From Methylococcaceae bacterium (GTDB lineage: Bacteria; Pseudomonadota; Gammaproteobacteria; Methylococcales; Methylococcaceae): DNA of 27,484 bases. Below, in pieces: positions 16,157 to 25,999 of the stretch. Numbering within the stretch: position 1 is the stretch's first letter; each line of letters opens with the position of its first letter. The position numbers and the translations under genes were made by a program. The notes under the pieces were generated by a model. That model was not told where the DNA came from. It saw only the letters and a program-made list of their open reading frames with translations, and ran no database searches. The stretch lies in contig VEPB01000293.1 of NCBI GenBank assembly GCA_012026715.1, positions 1-27,484 on the forward strand, given 5' to 3'.

Positions 16157-19100
16157 ATGTTTAAAACCTTCATCAAAAGACCGGTCATGGCGATCGTGCT
16201 GTCGCTGGTATTCCTGTTCATGGGAACGCTATCGATCCGATCATTGCCCATCTCCCAGTTTCCCGACATCGCGCCGCCCCGCGTCATCGTTTCCCTGGCT
16301 TTTCCCGGCGCCAGCGCCGACGTGCTGGTGCAATCCTCACTGATCACCATCGAGCGGGCCATCAACGGCGTCCCGGGAATGAAGTACATCGTGTCCGACG
16401 CCACCAGCGCCGGCGAGGCAACGATACAGGTGATCTTCGACCTGAGCGTGGACCCCAACATCGCCATGGTGAACGTGAAGACCCGCCTGGATCAGGTCAT
16501 GAGCCGGCTGCCGAAACTGGTGCAGTTGGAGGGTGTCATCGTCGAGCGGGTCCAGCCCAGCATGCTGATGTACATCAACCTGTACAGCAAGGACAAAAAT
16601 GCCGACGAGAAATTCCTGTTCAACTACGCCAACGTCAATGTGATCCCGGAGGTGCAGCGCGTCTATGGGATTGCCCAGGCGAAAATCCTGGGCAGCCGCC
16701 AATATGCGATGCGGGTCTGGCTGAACCCGGACCGGATGCGGGCCTATAACGTGTCGTCCGACGAGGTCATGGATGCAATCGCCAACCAAAGCATCATCGG
16801 CCGGCCCGGGCGGCTCGGCCAGAGCACCGGGATCGCCGCCCAATCGAAGGAATATGTCCTGGTTTACCAGGGGCGTTACGACAAGCCGGAGCAGTATGAA
16901 GACATCATCATCCGGGCCAATTCCAAAGGCGAGATATTGCGCCTGAAGGATGTCGCCAAGGTCGATTTGAGCAGCGAGTTTTACGACATCTATTCGGACA
17001 AGGATTCCTATCCGTCTGCCTCCATCGTGCTCAAACAAAATTACGGCAGCAACGCCAGCAAGGTCATCGAGGACGTCAAGGAGAAGCTCAAGGAACTGAA
17101 AGCGTCATTTCCCGACGGCATGGATTACGAGATCAACTACGACGTCTCGCGCTTCGTGGATGCGTCGATCGACAAGGTGCTCCATACCCTGGGCGAAGCC
17201 TTCGTGCTGGTGGCCCTGGTGGTCTTCATCTTCCTGGGGGACTGGCGTTCGACCCTGATCCCGATCCTGGCGGTGCCGGTTTCGCTCATCGGCTCGTTCG
17301 CCGTGATGCAGGCGTTCGGCCTGTCCATCAACCTGATCACCCTGTTCGCGCTGGTGCTGGCCATCGGCATCGTGGTTGACGACGCCATCGTCGTGGTGGA
17401 AGCGGTCCACGCCAAAATGGAAGCCGAGCATTGCTCGCCCTACGAGGCGGCCCAAACGGTGTTGGGCGAGATCGGCGGCGCCATCGTCGCGATCACCCTG
17501 GTCATGACCTCGGTGTTCGTACCCATCGCCTTCATGACCGGGCCGGTGGGGGTGTTCTACCGGCAATTCTCCATCGCCATGGCGTCGTCGATCATCATCT
17601 CGGCGGTGGTCGCATTATCGCTGGCGCCGGTGCTGTGCGCGATGATCCTGAAAAATACCCACGGCCAACCGCGACGGAGAACGCCGATCAAGGCGTTCAT
17701 CGACCTTTTCAACGACCTGTTTGAAAAAGTCACCGGGCGCTACGTCAAACTGCTCGACGTGGTGGTGGCGCGGCGCGTCATCACCTTTCTCGCCCTGGGC
17801 GGCTTTGCCTTCGGCATCTTCTTCGTGAACAAGACCTTGCCCGCCGGCTTCATCCCCGGCGAAGACCAAGGCATGATCTACGCCATCATCCAGACGCCGC
17901 CGGGCTCCACGCTGGAGGTCACCAACCAGGTGGCGCGTCAGCTGGAAAGCGTCGCCAGCAAGATCGAAGGGGTGCAGTCGGTGTCGTCGCTGGCGGGCTA
18001 TGAAGTCCTCACCGAGGGCCGCGGCTCCAACGCCGGTACGTGCATCATCAACCTCAAGGATTGGTCGGAACGCCGGGCATCGGTGCAGGACGTGATTCAC
18101 GAATTGGAGGAGAAAACCCGAGATTTCGGCGCCGTCATCGAGTTTTTCCAACCGCCTTCCGTTCCCGGCTATGGCGCCGCCTCCGGCTTGGCGTTGCGGC
18201 TGTTGGACAAGACATCAAGCAACGACTACTACGCCTTCGACAAGATCAACCAGGACTTCATGGCAGCGCTGCGCCAACGCAAGGAACTGACCGGCCTATT
18301 CACCTTCTACGCCGCCAATTACCCCCAATACGAGTTGGTGATCGACAACAAGCTGGCCATGCAGAAAGGCGTTTCCATCAGCAAGGCCATGGAAAACCTG
18401 GGCATCATGATCGGCAGCACTTACGAGCAAGGCTTCATCCGCTTCAATAACTTCTTCAAGGTCTATACCCAGGCGCTCCCGGAATTCCGGAGGTTTCCGA
18501 CCGACGTCCTGAATTATTACGTGAAGAACGAAGACGGCGAGATGGTGCCTTATTCCGCCTTCATGACCATGAAGAAACGCCAAGGCCCTAACGAAATCAC
18601 CCGCTACAACCTTTACAACTCGGCCGCCATCCGCGCCGAACCCGCCGCCGCCTACACCACCGGCGAGGCCATCGCCGCCGTCAAGGAGGTCGCCGCCACC
18701 ACCCTGCCGCGCGGCTACGACATCGCCTGGGAGGGTTTATCCTTCGACGAAGCCGCCCGCGGCAACGAGGCGCTGGCGATCTTCGCCGTGGTGATCGTGT
18801 TCGTCTACCTGGTGCTGGCGGCGCAGTACGAGAGCTTCGTGTTGCCGCTGGTGGTGCTGCTCTCGCTGCCTGCCGGCATCTTTGGCTCGTTCCTGCTGCT
18901 GAAGGAAACCGGGTTGGCCAACGACGTCTATTCCCAGGTGGGACTGGTGATGCTGATCGGCCTGCTGGGCAAGAACGCGGTGCTGATCGTCGAATACGCG
19001 GTGCAAAAGCAAAACCAGGGGATGTCGGTCCGGGATGCGGCGATCGAAGGCGCCAAAGCGCGCTTCCGGCCCATTTTGATGACATCCTTCGCCTTCATCG

Positions 19101-19339
19101 CCGGCTTGATTCCCTTGGCGATCGCCACCGGAGCCGGAGCGGTAGGCAACCGCACCATCGGCACCTCGGCACTGGGCGGCATGGTGTTCGGCACCGTGTT
19201 CGGGGTGGTCCTGATTCCAGGGCTCTATTACGCCCTTGCCCGCTTGATCGAAGGCAAGCGCCTGATCCGCGGCGAAGACTTCAAGCCGTTTACCGAAACC
19301 TACCAGTACGGTATGGGCGATGAGGGCGACTATGACTAA
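16157..19339 (+). CDS. RND multidrug efflux pump, HAE1 (AcrB/MexF-like)
   Basis: A 1060-aa full-length inner-membrane pump. The family start is FIKRPVMAIVLSL, with LPISQFPDIAPP after helix 1. The proton-relay Asp pair in helix 4 is D408-D409 (GIVVDDAIVVVE) and the helix 10 Lys is K939 (LLGKNAVLIVEYA), matching AcrB D407/D408/K940. Two large periplasmic loops show the internal duplication. It exports hydrophobic or amphipathic compounds by proton antiport as a trimer. I see no signs of damage. It starts 21 bases after the adaptor gene and overlaps the outer-membrane gene by eight bases. Substrates are not predictable. No local regulator gene is present in the window. Confidence 0.97.
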   Translation: MFKTFIKRPVMAIVLSLVFLFMGTLSIRSLPISQFPDIAPPRVIVSLAFPGASADVLVQSSLITIERAINGVPGMKYIVSDATSAGEATIQVIFDLSVDPNIAMVNVKTRLDQVMSRLPKLVQLEGVIVERVQPSMLMYINLYSKDKNADEKFLFNYANVNVIPEVQRVYGIAQAKILGSRQYAMRVWLNPDRMRAYNVSSDEVMDAIANQSIIGRPGRLGQSTGIAAQSKEYVLVYQGRYDKPEQYEDIIIRANSKGEILRLKDVAKVDLSSEFYDIYSDKDSYPSASIVLKQNYGSNASKVIEDVKEKLKELKASFPDGMDYEINYDVSRFVDASIDKVLHTLGEAFVLVALVVFIFLGDWRSTLIPILAVPVSLIGSFAVMQAFGLSINLITLFALVLAIGIVVDDAIVVVEAVHAKMEAEHCSPYEAAQTVLGEIGGAIVAITLVMTSVFVPIAFMTGPVGVFYRQFSIAMASSIIISAVVALSLAPVLCAMILKNTHGQPRRRTPIKAFIDLFNDLFEKVTGRYVKLLDVVVARRVITFLALGGFAFGIFFVNKTLPAGFIPGEDQGMIYAIIQTPPGSTLEVTNQVARQLESVASKIEGVQSVSSLAGYEVLTEGRGSNAGTCIINLKDWSERRASVQDVIHELEEKTRDFGAVIEFFQPPSVPGYGAASGLALRLLDKTSSNDYYAFDKINQDFMAALRQRKELTGLFTFYAANYPQYELVIDNKLAMQKGVSISKAMENLGIMIGSTYEQGFIRFNNFFKVYTQALPEFRRFPTDVLNYYVKNEDGEMVPYSAFMTMKKRQGPNEITRYNLYNSAAIRAEPAAAYTTGEAIAAVKEVAATTLPRGYDIAWEGLSFDEAARGNEALAIFAVVIVFVYLVLAAQYESFVLPLVVLLSLPAGIFGSFLLLKETGLANDVYSQVGLVMLIGLLGKNAVLIVEYAVQKQNQGMSVRDAAIEGAKARFRPILMTSFAFIAGLIPLAIATGAGAVGNRTIGTSALGGMVFGTVFGVVLIPGLYYALARLIEGKRLIRGEDFKPFTETYQYGMGDEGDYD

Positions 19340-20816
19340 GGCCTCGCAGATCATCGCCATCAACCTGCTGGGCCTGCTGTTGACGGCGTGCGGCATACCG
19401 GATCTCGCCACCAAAAAGGCCGAGGTCCCGCTTCCGGAAACCTATCAGGCCACGCCGCAGAAACCGGCCAACGCGGCCGATCTGCCCTGGAATCAGCTGT
19501 TCGAGGACCCGAACTTGGCCAGCCTGATCGATCTGGCCATCGCCAACAACAAGGAAGTGAATATCGCGCTGCAGCGGATCAGCAGGGCGGAAAACGAAAT
19601 CCAGTCGCGCAAGGGCGCCTATCTGCCCTTCGTCAGTCTGGGCGCCGGAGCGGATGGCGAAAAGGTCGGGAAAGATACCCGTAATGGTGCCGTCGAGGAC
19701 AATCTCCCCATCAGACGAGGTGAGAAATTCCCGACTTTTCTCGGAAACTTCCGGTTCGGGCTGTTTTCCACCTGGGAGATCGATATCTGGAAAAAACTCC
19801 GAAATGCCGCCGAAGTCGCCCGGCTGGAGTATCTGGCCTCAATCGAAGGCCGGCGCTTTCTGGTGACCAATATCGTGGCGGAAGTGGCGCACGGGTATTA
19901 CGAACTGCTGGCGCTAGATAACCAGTTGGAGAACCTGGAACAGAATATCCAGATCCAGCAGAACGGGCTGGAAATCGTCAAACTACTGCAGGTGTATGCC
20001 CGGTCCAACGCACTCGCCGTCCGGCGTTACGAAGCGGAAGTAGCGAAAAACCAGAGTCGAAGATACGAAATCCAGCAGCAAATCACGGTGGTCGAAAACC
20101 GAATCAACTTCCTGCTGGGACGGCCGCCGCAACCCATTGCGAGAGCTTCCGGTTCACTGATGAATCATAAACCGAAAATACTCGACGCGGGCTTTCCCTC
20201 GGAGCTGCTTCGGAACCGACCGGACATCCGCCAGGCGGAATTGGAACTCTCGGCGGCAAGCCTCAATATCGACGTGGCGCGCGCCGAATTCTACCCGTCC
20301 TTCGGCATCAAGGCCGGCGTCGGATTTGAGGCTTTCGCCCTGAAATACCTGATCAATACCCCGGAATCCCTGGCCGCCATGGTCGCCGGGGAAATGATCG
20401 CGCCTCTGGTCAATCGCAATTCCATCATGGCCGAATTCAAAAATGCCAACGCCAAACAAATCCAGGCGGCCTATGAATACGAGCAGCGCATCCTCAACGC
20501 TTATGTGGAAGTGAGCAACCAACTGGCCAACATCGACAATCTCGACAAGAGCTATACCCTCAAGCAACAACAGGTCGACGCCCTCACTCAATCCATCGAC
20601 GTGGCGAACCAGCTGTTCAAATCGGCCCGCACCGACTACCTGGATGTGCTGCTCACCCAGCGCGACGCGCTGGAAGCCAGGCGAGAACTCATCGAAACCC
20701 GGCAGAAGCAGTTCGGTGCCACAGTGGAACTCTATCGAACCCTCGGCGGCGGATGGCGGGATGGTGTAAATCCGCAAACTCTGGCGGGCGTAAAAAATAC
20801 CGGTACCGAGCCGTGA
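19332..20816 (+). CDS. RND efflux outer-membrane factor lipoprotein (NodT/OprM type)
   Basis: A 494-aa TolC-superfamily channel. A lipoprotein signal ends in lipobox LLTAC (Cys20). It is followed by the NodT-type opening PWNQLFEDPNLASLIDLAIANNKEVNIALQ, and two repeats of a long-helix and beta-strand pattern, including ELLRNRPDIRQAELELSAAS at about 295. ATG 19332 overlaps the pump stop and has GAGGG five to six bases upstream, so it is preferred over an in-frame ATG at 19320. It forms the outer-membrane exit duct for the pump. Last gene of the operon; it converges on the large cyclic-di-GMP gene. Confidence 0.95.
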   Translation: MTKASQIIAINLLGLLLTACGIPDLATKKAEVPLPETYQATPQKPANAADLPWNQLFEDPNLASLIDLAIANNKEVNIALQRISRAENEIQSRKGAYLPFVSLGAGADGEKVGKDTRNGAVEDNLPIRRGEKFPTFLGNFRFGLFSTWEIDIWKKLRNAAEVARLEYLASIEGRRFLVTNIVAEVAHGYYELLALDNQLENLEQNIQIQQNGLEIVKLLQVYARSNALAVRRYEAEVAKNQSRRYEIQQQITVVENRINFLLGRPPQPIARASGSLMNHKPKILDAGFPSELLRNRPDIRQAELELSAASLNIDVARAEFYPSFGIKAGVGFEAFALKYLINTPESLAAMVAGEMIAPLVNRNSIMAEFKNANAKQIQAAYEYEQRILNAYVEVSNQLANIDNLDKSYTLKQQQVDALTQSIDVANQLFKSARTDYLDVLLTQRDALEARRELIETRQKQFGATVELYRTLGGGWRDGVNPQTLAGVKNTGTEP

Positions 20817-20865
20817 CCGGGGCACGGATGGCTCACCCTCAACGGCCTGCGCTGACGGGAAGCGC

Positions 20866-20894
20866 CGATCGCGATGACCGCGGCAAAGCGATCG
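20866..20894. terminator. Inverted repeat between convergent genes
   Basis: CGATCGC (20866-20872) and GCGATCG (20888-20894) flank 15 bases in the 79-base gap between the efflux operon and the cyclic-di-GMP gene. No T-run. Possible Rho-assisted or bidirectional end signal. Confidence 0.3.
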
Positions 20895-20895
20895 C

Positions 20896-23800
20896 TCAGC
20901 CGCCTTCAACCACCCGTTCGATCAGTTCCTCGTAAGCATGCGATAGCCGTTCCCGCAGGGCGATCAGTTCTCCCAAGCGGGACTGCGCATAATCCAGGCG
21001 GCCTTGGCGGGCCAAGCCCACCAGTTCGGCAGCGAGGGCGTGGATCTGGCGGTGCAGGGGCTCCAGGCCCTTGAATTCAGTCAGGCCACCATAGGTTTCT
21101 TGCCCCCGGCCGTAATACCACTGGCCAAAGCGGCAGCTGTGATCATCCAGCTCCGGCGGTGAAAACGTGGCCGGATCGAGCACGCAGGCCGACACCCGTT
21201 CGGTCCACTGCCGGTGGCTGACCGAGGCCACCAGCAGCGCAACGTCTTCCCGCCGCAGCATACGCGCGGGAGGCAGCCACCCGGGCGACTCCTTGCGCCA
21301 AGTCGCCACCCAGCCCGGCATGCTCTCGGCAGGCATCGGCCGGCCGATCGCAAAACCCTGCCCCAGCTTGCAGCCCAGCTTGACCAGCATGGCCGCGTGC
21401 TGCTGCGTCTCCACGCCTTCCGCCACGACTTTGCGGTTGAATGCCTCGGCCAACCGCACCACACCCTCGACGATCCCGAAGTCGTCGGGGTCGTCCAGCA
21501 GATCTTGCACGAAACTCCGATCAATCTTGAGCGTTTCCGCCGGAAGTTGCCGGAGACAGGCCAGTGAGGAATAGCCCGTCCCGAAATCGTCCAGGGCGAA
21601 CCGCACCCCCAAATTCCGCGCCGCGTCCAGCACCTTGGCTGCCCGTTCGAGCTCGCCCAAGGCCACGGTTTCCACCACCTCCAATTCCAGATCGCCGGCC
21701 GAGATCTGCGGATAACGGCTCAGCGCCGCCCGCAGGCGCTCGATGAAATTGCCGTCGAGCAGGTGGCCGGTACTGACGTTGACGCTCAGCGGCACGTTCA
21801 ATCCACTGGCATGCCACTCGGCCATCTGAGCCAATGCCCGGTCGATCACCCATTCCCCCAAGGCCCGCTCCAAGCCGGTGCCGCTCAAGATCGGCAGGAA
21901 CTCGCCGGGTGACAGCAGGCCCAGTTGGGGATGCTGCCAGCGGATCAGCGCCTCCAGGCCGGCGACTTCGCCGCTGACCAATTGCACCGTAGGCTGGAAA
22001 TACAGCACGAACTCCTGTCGCCGCAAAGCCTCCGCGATCCGCTGCAGCGTCTCGCGCTGAGCCTGGACCTGACGGTCGTGGGCGGGATCGAACAGGTGGA
22101 AACGGTTGCGGCCGGCTTCCTTGGCCCGGTACATGGCCTGATCGGCATGACGCAACAAGGTATCGCTGTCGGCGTCGTCGTGCGGGAACAGGGTGACGCC
22201 AATGCTGACCGATACCGTCACCAGCGCTTTGCCGACGTCGACCGGCCGAGCCACGATGGCCAGCACCCGTTCCAGCAGTTGGCAGACCTCCTGGTCGCGG
22301 TCCAAGTCGTTGAACAGCAGGACGAACTCGTCCCCCCCCAAGCGCGCCAAGGTATCGTCGGAGCGCAGTACCGCCTGCAGGTCGCGGGTCAGCATCACCA
22401 GCAGGCGATCGCCGGCCTCATGGCCAAATCGGTCGTTGACCGGTTTGAACCCGTCCAGGTCCAGGTAACACACCGCCAGGATGCGACCGCTCCGGCGCGC
22501 CCTGGCAACCGCCTGGTTCATGCGGTCGGCCAGAAGGCGGCGGTTGGGCACGCCGGTCAAGGTATCGTAGTGAGCGATGCGGTCCAGTTCCGCCTCGTGC
22601 TCCTTGAGCCGGCTGATGTCCGAAAACACGCCGACGTATTGCTGGATCGTGCCGCGGTCGTCGCGCACGGCCGCGATGGACAGCATCTCGGCGTAAACCT
22701 CGCCGGACTTGCGCCGGTTCTGAATTTCACCGCGCCAGCTGCCTTTCTCGGCGAGGGCGTGCCACATCTCGGCATAGAAGTCGGCGCCCTGGAGTCCCGA
22801 ACTCAGCAGCTTGGGGTTGCGCCCCAGCACCTCCTCGCGACTGTAACCGGTGATGCGGGTGAAGGCCGGGTTGACGTCGAGAATGGCATTTTCGCGATCG
22901 CTGATCACGATGCCTTCCTGGGTGTTGCGGAACACCCCCGCTGCCAAACGCTGGGTCGTCTCCACGTTGTGGCGGTCGGTGATGTCGAATTGAATTCCGC
23001 TCCACAGGACGTCCCCGTTTTTCTGCAACACCGGCTGCGACTCGAGATGCAGCCAGCGGACGCGCGCGCTCGGCAGGAGGATACGGCCTTCCCAGTGGAA
23101 CGGAGACAGATCGCGGCGCGACCGCTCGTTGGCCTGGGCGAAATCGGCCCGATCGTCCGGGTGCACCCGATCGAAGGCCAATCCGGCATCGGCCATGACC
23201 TGGGCCTCATCGAGCTCCAGCATTTCGCACCAGCGCGGGCTGACGTAATCGAATCCGATCCTGTCGTCGCGCCGGTGCCGGAATTTGTAGATGCCCACTG
23301 GAATTTGAGCCACCAATTCACGATAGTCGCCGAGGCTCTCCTGCAGCGCTTTCTGAGCCTGCCTCCGCTCGGTGATGTCGCGGGCGATACCCAGCACCCC
23401 CACCAGCCGGCCGCCGCCGTCAAACAGCGGCGTTCGGATGGTTTCGAACAGCCCGTGATAGCCATCGGCCGCGAAACTCAGCCATTCTTCGCTCATGAGG
23501 GAGCCGCCTGCAGCAACCGCGGCGCGATCCTTCTCCCCAAACAACCCTGCCAGGTCCGTTGACACGAAGTCGAAGTCGGTCTTGCCGACGATAGCCGTCT
23601 CCGGTTTTCCGAAAAACCGCTCGAACTGGGGGTTGCAGAACAAATAGCCCCCGTCCGGACCCTTCAGCCAGACCAAATCCGGAATGGCCCTGAGCAGGCT
23701 CTGCAGCCTCAGGCGCTCGGCCTCCAGCGCTTGGCGCGCGCCCTGCTCCCGCGAGATATCGATCGCCACCCCGAGAACATAGGGCTGTCCGCCGAGTTCG

Positions 23801-25866
23801 CAGCGCCGGGCGGTAAAGTAGTGGGGGATGGCGCGGTCGTCCCGCGTGACAAACTCGGCCGCCAGCGCCGCCTGGCCCTGCCCGAAGGCCTCCGCGATGG
23901 CTGCAGCGATCCGTTGCCGATCATCCCCGCGGAAAAAATCGGTACCGTGCCGCTGTGCCAATTCCACATCGGTATAACCGCTCAGGTCGGCCACCAAGCG
24001 ATTCCACCGCTGCATCCGACCGCTGTCGTCCAGCATGTAGAAACCGCCGGGCAGCGCATTGATGACGTCCTCGGAAAACTGCTTCTCGCGCCGCACCAGT
24101 TCGTTCTGGCGCTCGGTCTCGCGCTGGGCGCGCAGCTTCAGCAAGGCCTGGGACAGCTGGTTGGCCAGAGTCTCCAGCCCGACCATGGTATTCCTGCTGG
24201 CGCGGGCGGAATGACGGCATATCACCAGGATGCCCGCCTGGAACTCTCCGTCGATGTGGACCGGCACCACCACCGCGGACCGCATGCCTTGACCTTCCCG
24301 GTCCAGCTCGCCGATCAACAGGTCTTCGCCACACGCGCCCAACTGACTGCCGCGAATGGCGCACAACACGTCCGGGACGGCGCAACTGCAGCGGATCGAG
24401 CCGTCGCCGATCCAGTGGGCCAAGAGGGCGTCGCGGGGCACTACGGCGCAGCGTTCGGTGAATTCCGCGGATAGCCCGCGCGCCGCCGACATCCGGTAAT
24501 AGCCCCCGGTTTCGCGCGTGTACAGCGCGCCGCCATCGGTCTCCGGCAAACCCACGGCAATTTCGAACGCCGCCGCCACCAGGCCGTTGCGGTCCAAGCC
24601 CCAAGCCATCGCTTCGGTGAAACGCCGCTGGGCCTCCAACAACAATTCGGCGTTCTTGCGCTCGCTGACATCGGTCGCGGTCCCCGCGGAAGACAACGGC
24701 AAACCCTGTTGGTCCCGCTGCAGCACTCGGCCACGGGTATGAATCCAGACCCAGTCGCCACAGCGATGGCGCATGCGATATTCGGCCTCGAACAGGACTC
24801 CGGGCCGCTTCATCGCCGCATCCGCCCGCGCCAGCACCGTCTCCCGGTCGTCGGCATGGATTATCTCTACCCAGCCGTCCCAATCCTGCGGCGACCATCC
24901 CGGAGCATGCCCCAGCAACGCCGCGAGGTTCACATTCCAGCGAATCCGGTCCTGACGATGGTCGTAATCCCAAACCCCCAGGTCGGCGGCATCCACCACC
25001 AGCTGCAACCGGCTCTCCAGATCGGCGTTGTGCTCCTGGAGATTGAGCCGGTCCTGCCAGACATCGTCGAACAATGCCAATCCCAACCGGTCCAGCAAGC
25101 GGGTCTGGCTCACCACCCCCAGCAGATGGCCGGCGCCGTCGACCACCGGCAGCCGCCGGACCCGCAGCCGCGCCATGGTCGCCGAAGCCTCCGCAACCGA
25201 GACTTCCGGCAGCAGACAGTGGAGCGGCAGATGCATCACCTCCGCCAAACGCAGCTTTTCCGGATCGACCGCCGCCGCCAGCAACCGGGGGATGTCCCGT
25301 TCGGTCAGGATCCCAAGCGGCTTGCCGCCGGCGGTCACCAGGACATATTCCCACTGGGACTCGACCATGCGCTCCAGCGCCAGAGCCAGGGTCGCCTCGG
25401 GGGGGAGTTCGGCCACCACCGGATCCAGCACCGCTTGCAGATGATCGATCCTGGCCAGGACGTCGCGGCTGAGGTGGGCGCGAAAATCGGTCGCGGTCAC
25501 CACGCCCGCCAACTCTCCGGCGCGACCGGTCACCACCAGGTGGCGAATGTGATGGCGCCGCAGCAAGGCGTAGGCGGTGCGAAACTCGGTTTCGGCGGGC
25601 GCCGTGATGACCGGAGCATGCATGACGCTCCGCACCTGCAGCTCGGCAGCGTCGCCGCGCAACAGGATCGCGGGAATGTCGGCTTCGGTCAGAATACCGA
25701 TCAGTTCACCGCCTTGTGTCACGACCAGGCAGGACACCCGCGCCCGGTCCATCAGCCGGGCGGCGGCGACGACCGTGGAGTCGGGCGCGATGACCTGGAG
25801 GGCCGAGCTCATGATGTCGGCCAGACTAATGGATTCGATGGAGTACACGGCAGGTCCGAAGCCCAA
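20896..25866 (-). CDS. Giant cytosolic c-di-GMP protein: 4xCBS-PAS-GAF-4xPAS-GGDEF-EAL-CZB
   Basis: 1656 aa without membrane segments. Approximate domains: four CBS (13-265), PAS (285-402), GAF (410-580, with C493, C495, C502, C512), PAS (598-708), PAS (720-832), PAS (848-965), PAS (972-1087), GGDEF (1095-1262), EAL (1275-1525) and CZB (1545-1650). The cyclase site GGDEF (1177-1181) and the inhibitory RxxD (R1168-D1171) are intact. EAL (E1305), DDFGTGYSS (1426-1434) and VVAEGVET are present, so both synthesis and breakdown of cyclic di-GMP are possible. The CZB carries a SH before residue 1560, CRFGQWYYG (C1578) and LHRQIH, matching the His3-Cys zinc site. The start is TTG 25866 with a weak ribosome site; a GTG at codon 7 is an alternative. 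It appears to merge nucleotide, redox or ligand, and zinc inputs. Confidence 0.93.
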   Translation of the reverse strand: MGFGPAVYSIESISLADIMSSALQVIAPDSTVVAAARLMDRARVSCLVVTQGGELIGILTEADIPAILLRGDAAELQVRSVMHAPVITAPAETEFRTAYALLRRHHIRHLVVTGRAGELAGVVTATDFRAHLSRDVLARIDHLQAVLDPVVAELPPEATLALALERMVESQWEYVLVTAGGKPLGILTERDIPRLLAAAVDPEKLRLAEVMHLPLHCLLPEVSVAEASATMARLRVRRLPVVDGAGHLLGVVSQTRLLDRLGLALFDDVWQDRLNLQEHNADLESRLQLVVDAADLGVWDYDHRQDRIRWNVNLAALLGHAPGWSPQDWDGWVEIIHADDRETVLARADAAMKRPGVLFEAEYRMRHRCGDWVWIHTRGRVLQRDQQGLPLSSAGTATDVSERKNAELLLEAQRRFTEAMAWGLDRNGLVAAAFEIAVGLPETDGGALYTRETGGYYRMSAARGLSAEFTERCAVVPRDALLAHWIGDGSIRCSCAVPDVLCAIRGSQLGACGEDLLIGELDREGQGMRSAVVVPVHIDGEFQAGILVICRHSARASRNTMVGLETLANQLSQALLKLRAQRETERQNELVRREKQFSEDVINALPGGFYMLDDSGRMQRWNRLVADLSGYTDVELAQRHGTDFFRGDDRQRIAAAIAEAFGQGQAALAAEFVTRDDRAIPHYFTARRCELGGQPYVLGVAIDISREQGARQALEAERLRLQSLLRAIPDLVWLKGPDGGYLFCNPQFERFFGKPETAIVGKTDFDFVSTDLAGLFGEKDRAAVAAGGSLMSEEWLSFAADGYHGLFETIRTPLFDGGGRLVGVLGIARDITERRQAQKALQESLGDYRELVAQIPVGIYKFRHRRDDRIGFDYVSPRWCEMLELDEAQVMADAGLAFDRVHPDDRADFAQANERSRRDLSPFHWEGRILLPSARVRWLHLESQPVLQKNGDVLWSGIQFDITDRHNVETTQRLAAGVFRNTQEGIVISDRENAILDVNPAFTRITGYSREEVLGRNPKLLSSGLQGADFYAEMWHALAEKGSWRGEIQNRRKSGEVYAEMLSIAAVRDDRGTIQQYVGVFSDISRLKEHEAELDRIAHYDTLTGVPNRRLLADRMNQAVARARRSGRILAVCYLDLDGFKPVNDRFGHEAGDRLLVMLTRDLQAVLRSDDTLARLGGDEFVLLFNDLDRDQEVCQLLERVLAIVARPVDVGKALVTVSVSIGVTLFPHDDADSDTLLRHADQAMYRAKEAGRNRFHLFDPAHDRQVQAQRETLQRIAEALRRQEFVLYFQPTVQLVSGEVAGLEALIRWQHPQLGLLSPGEFLPILSGTGLERALGEWVIDRALAQMAEWHASGLNVPLSVNVSTGHLLDGNFIERLRAALSRYPQISAGDLELEVVETVALGELERAAKVLDAARNLGVRFALDDFGTGYSSLACLRQLPAETLKIDRSFVQDLLDDPDDFGIVEGVVRLAEAFNRKVVAEGVETQQHAAMLVKLGCKLGQGFAIGRPMPAESMPGWVATWRKESPGWLPPARMLRREDVALLVASVSHRQWTERVSACVLDPATFSPPELDDHSCRFGQWYYGRGQETYGGLTEFKGLEPLHRQIHALAAELVGLARQGRLDYAQSRLGELIALRERLSHAYEELIERVVEGG

Positions 25867-25941
25867 TGCTCACGTGATTCCCGAGGATCAATGCGTTACG
25901 GCCATCCTTCGGACGGCCAGCGCTCCTCGGATCTGAGAAGC

Positions 25942-25985
25942 CGCGTTAACTTAGCATAGAGCCCGCCACCAAGCACGTTAACGCG
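25942..25985. promoter_or_regulatory. Inverted repeat CGCGTTAAC ... GTTAACGCG
   Basis: Perfect nine-base arms at 25942-25950 and 25977-25985, 26 bases apart. Each contains the self-complementary GTTAAC. Lies 76 to 119 bases upstream of the TTG start of the cyclic-di-GMP gene, so could be an operator pair for it. Confidence 0.5.
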
Positions 25986-25999
25986 CGCCACGGATCGGG

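Noticed and set aside
21925..23562. 545-codon plus-strand ORF opposite the c-di-GMP gene
   Set aside because: Shadow rich in Gln, Arg and Pro; the minus strand has clear GGDEF, EAL and PAS motifs.
24709..25959. 416-codon plus-strand ORF opposite the CBS/PAS/GAF region
   Set aside because: Shadow; His/Gln/Arg-rich without domains.
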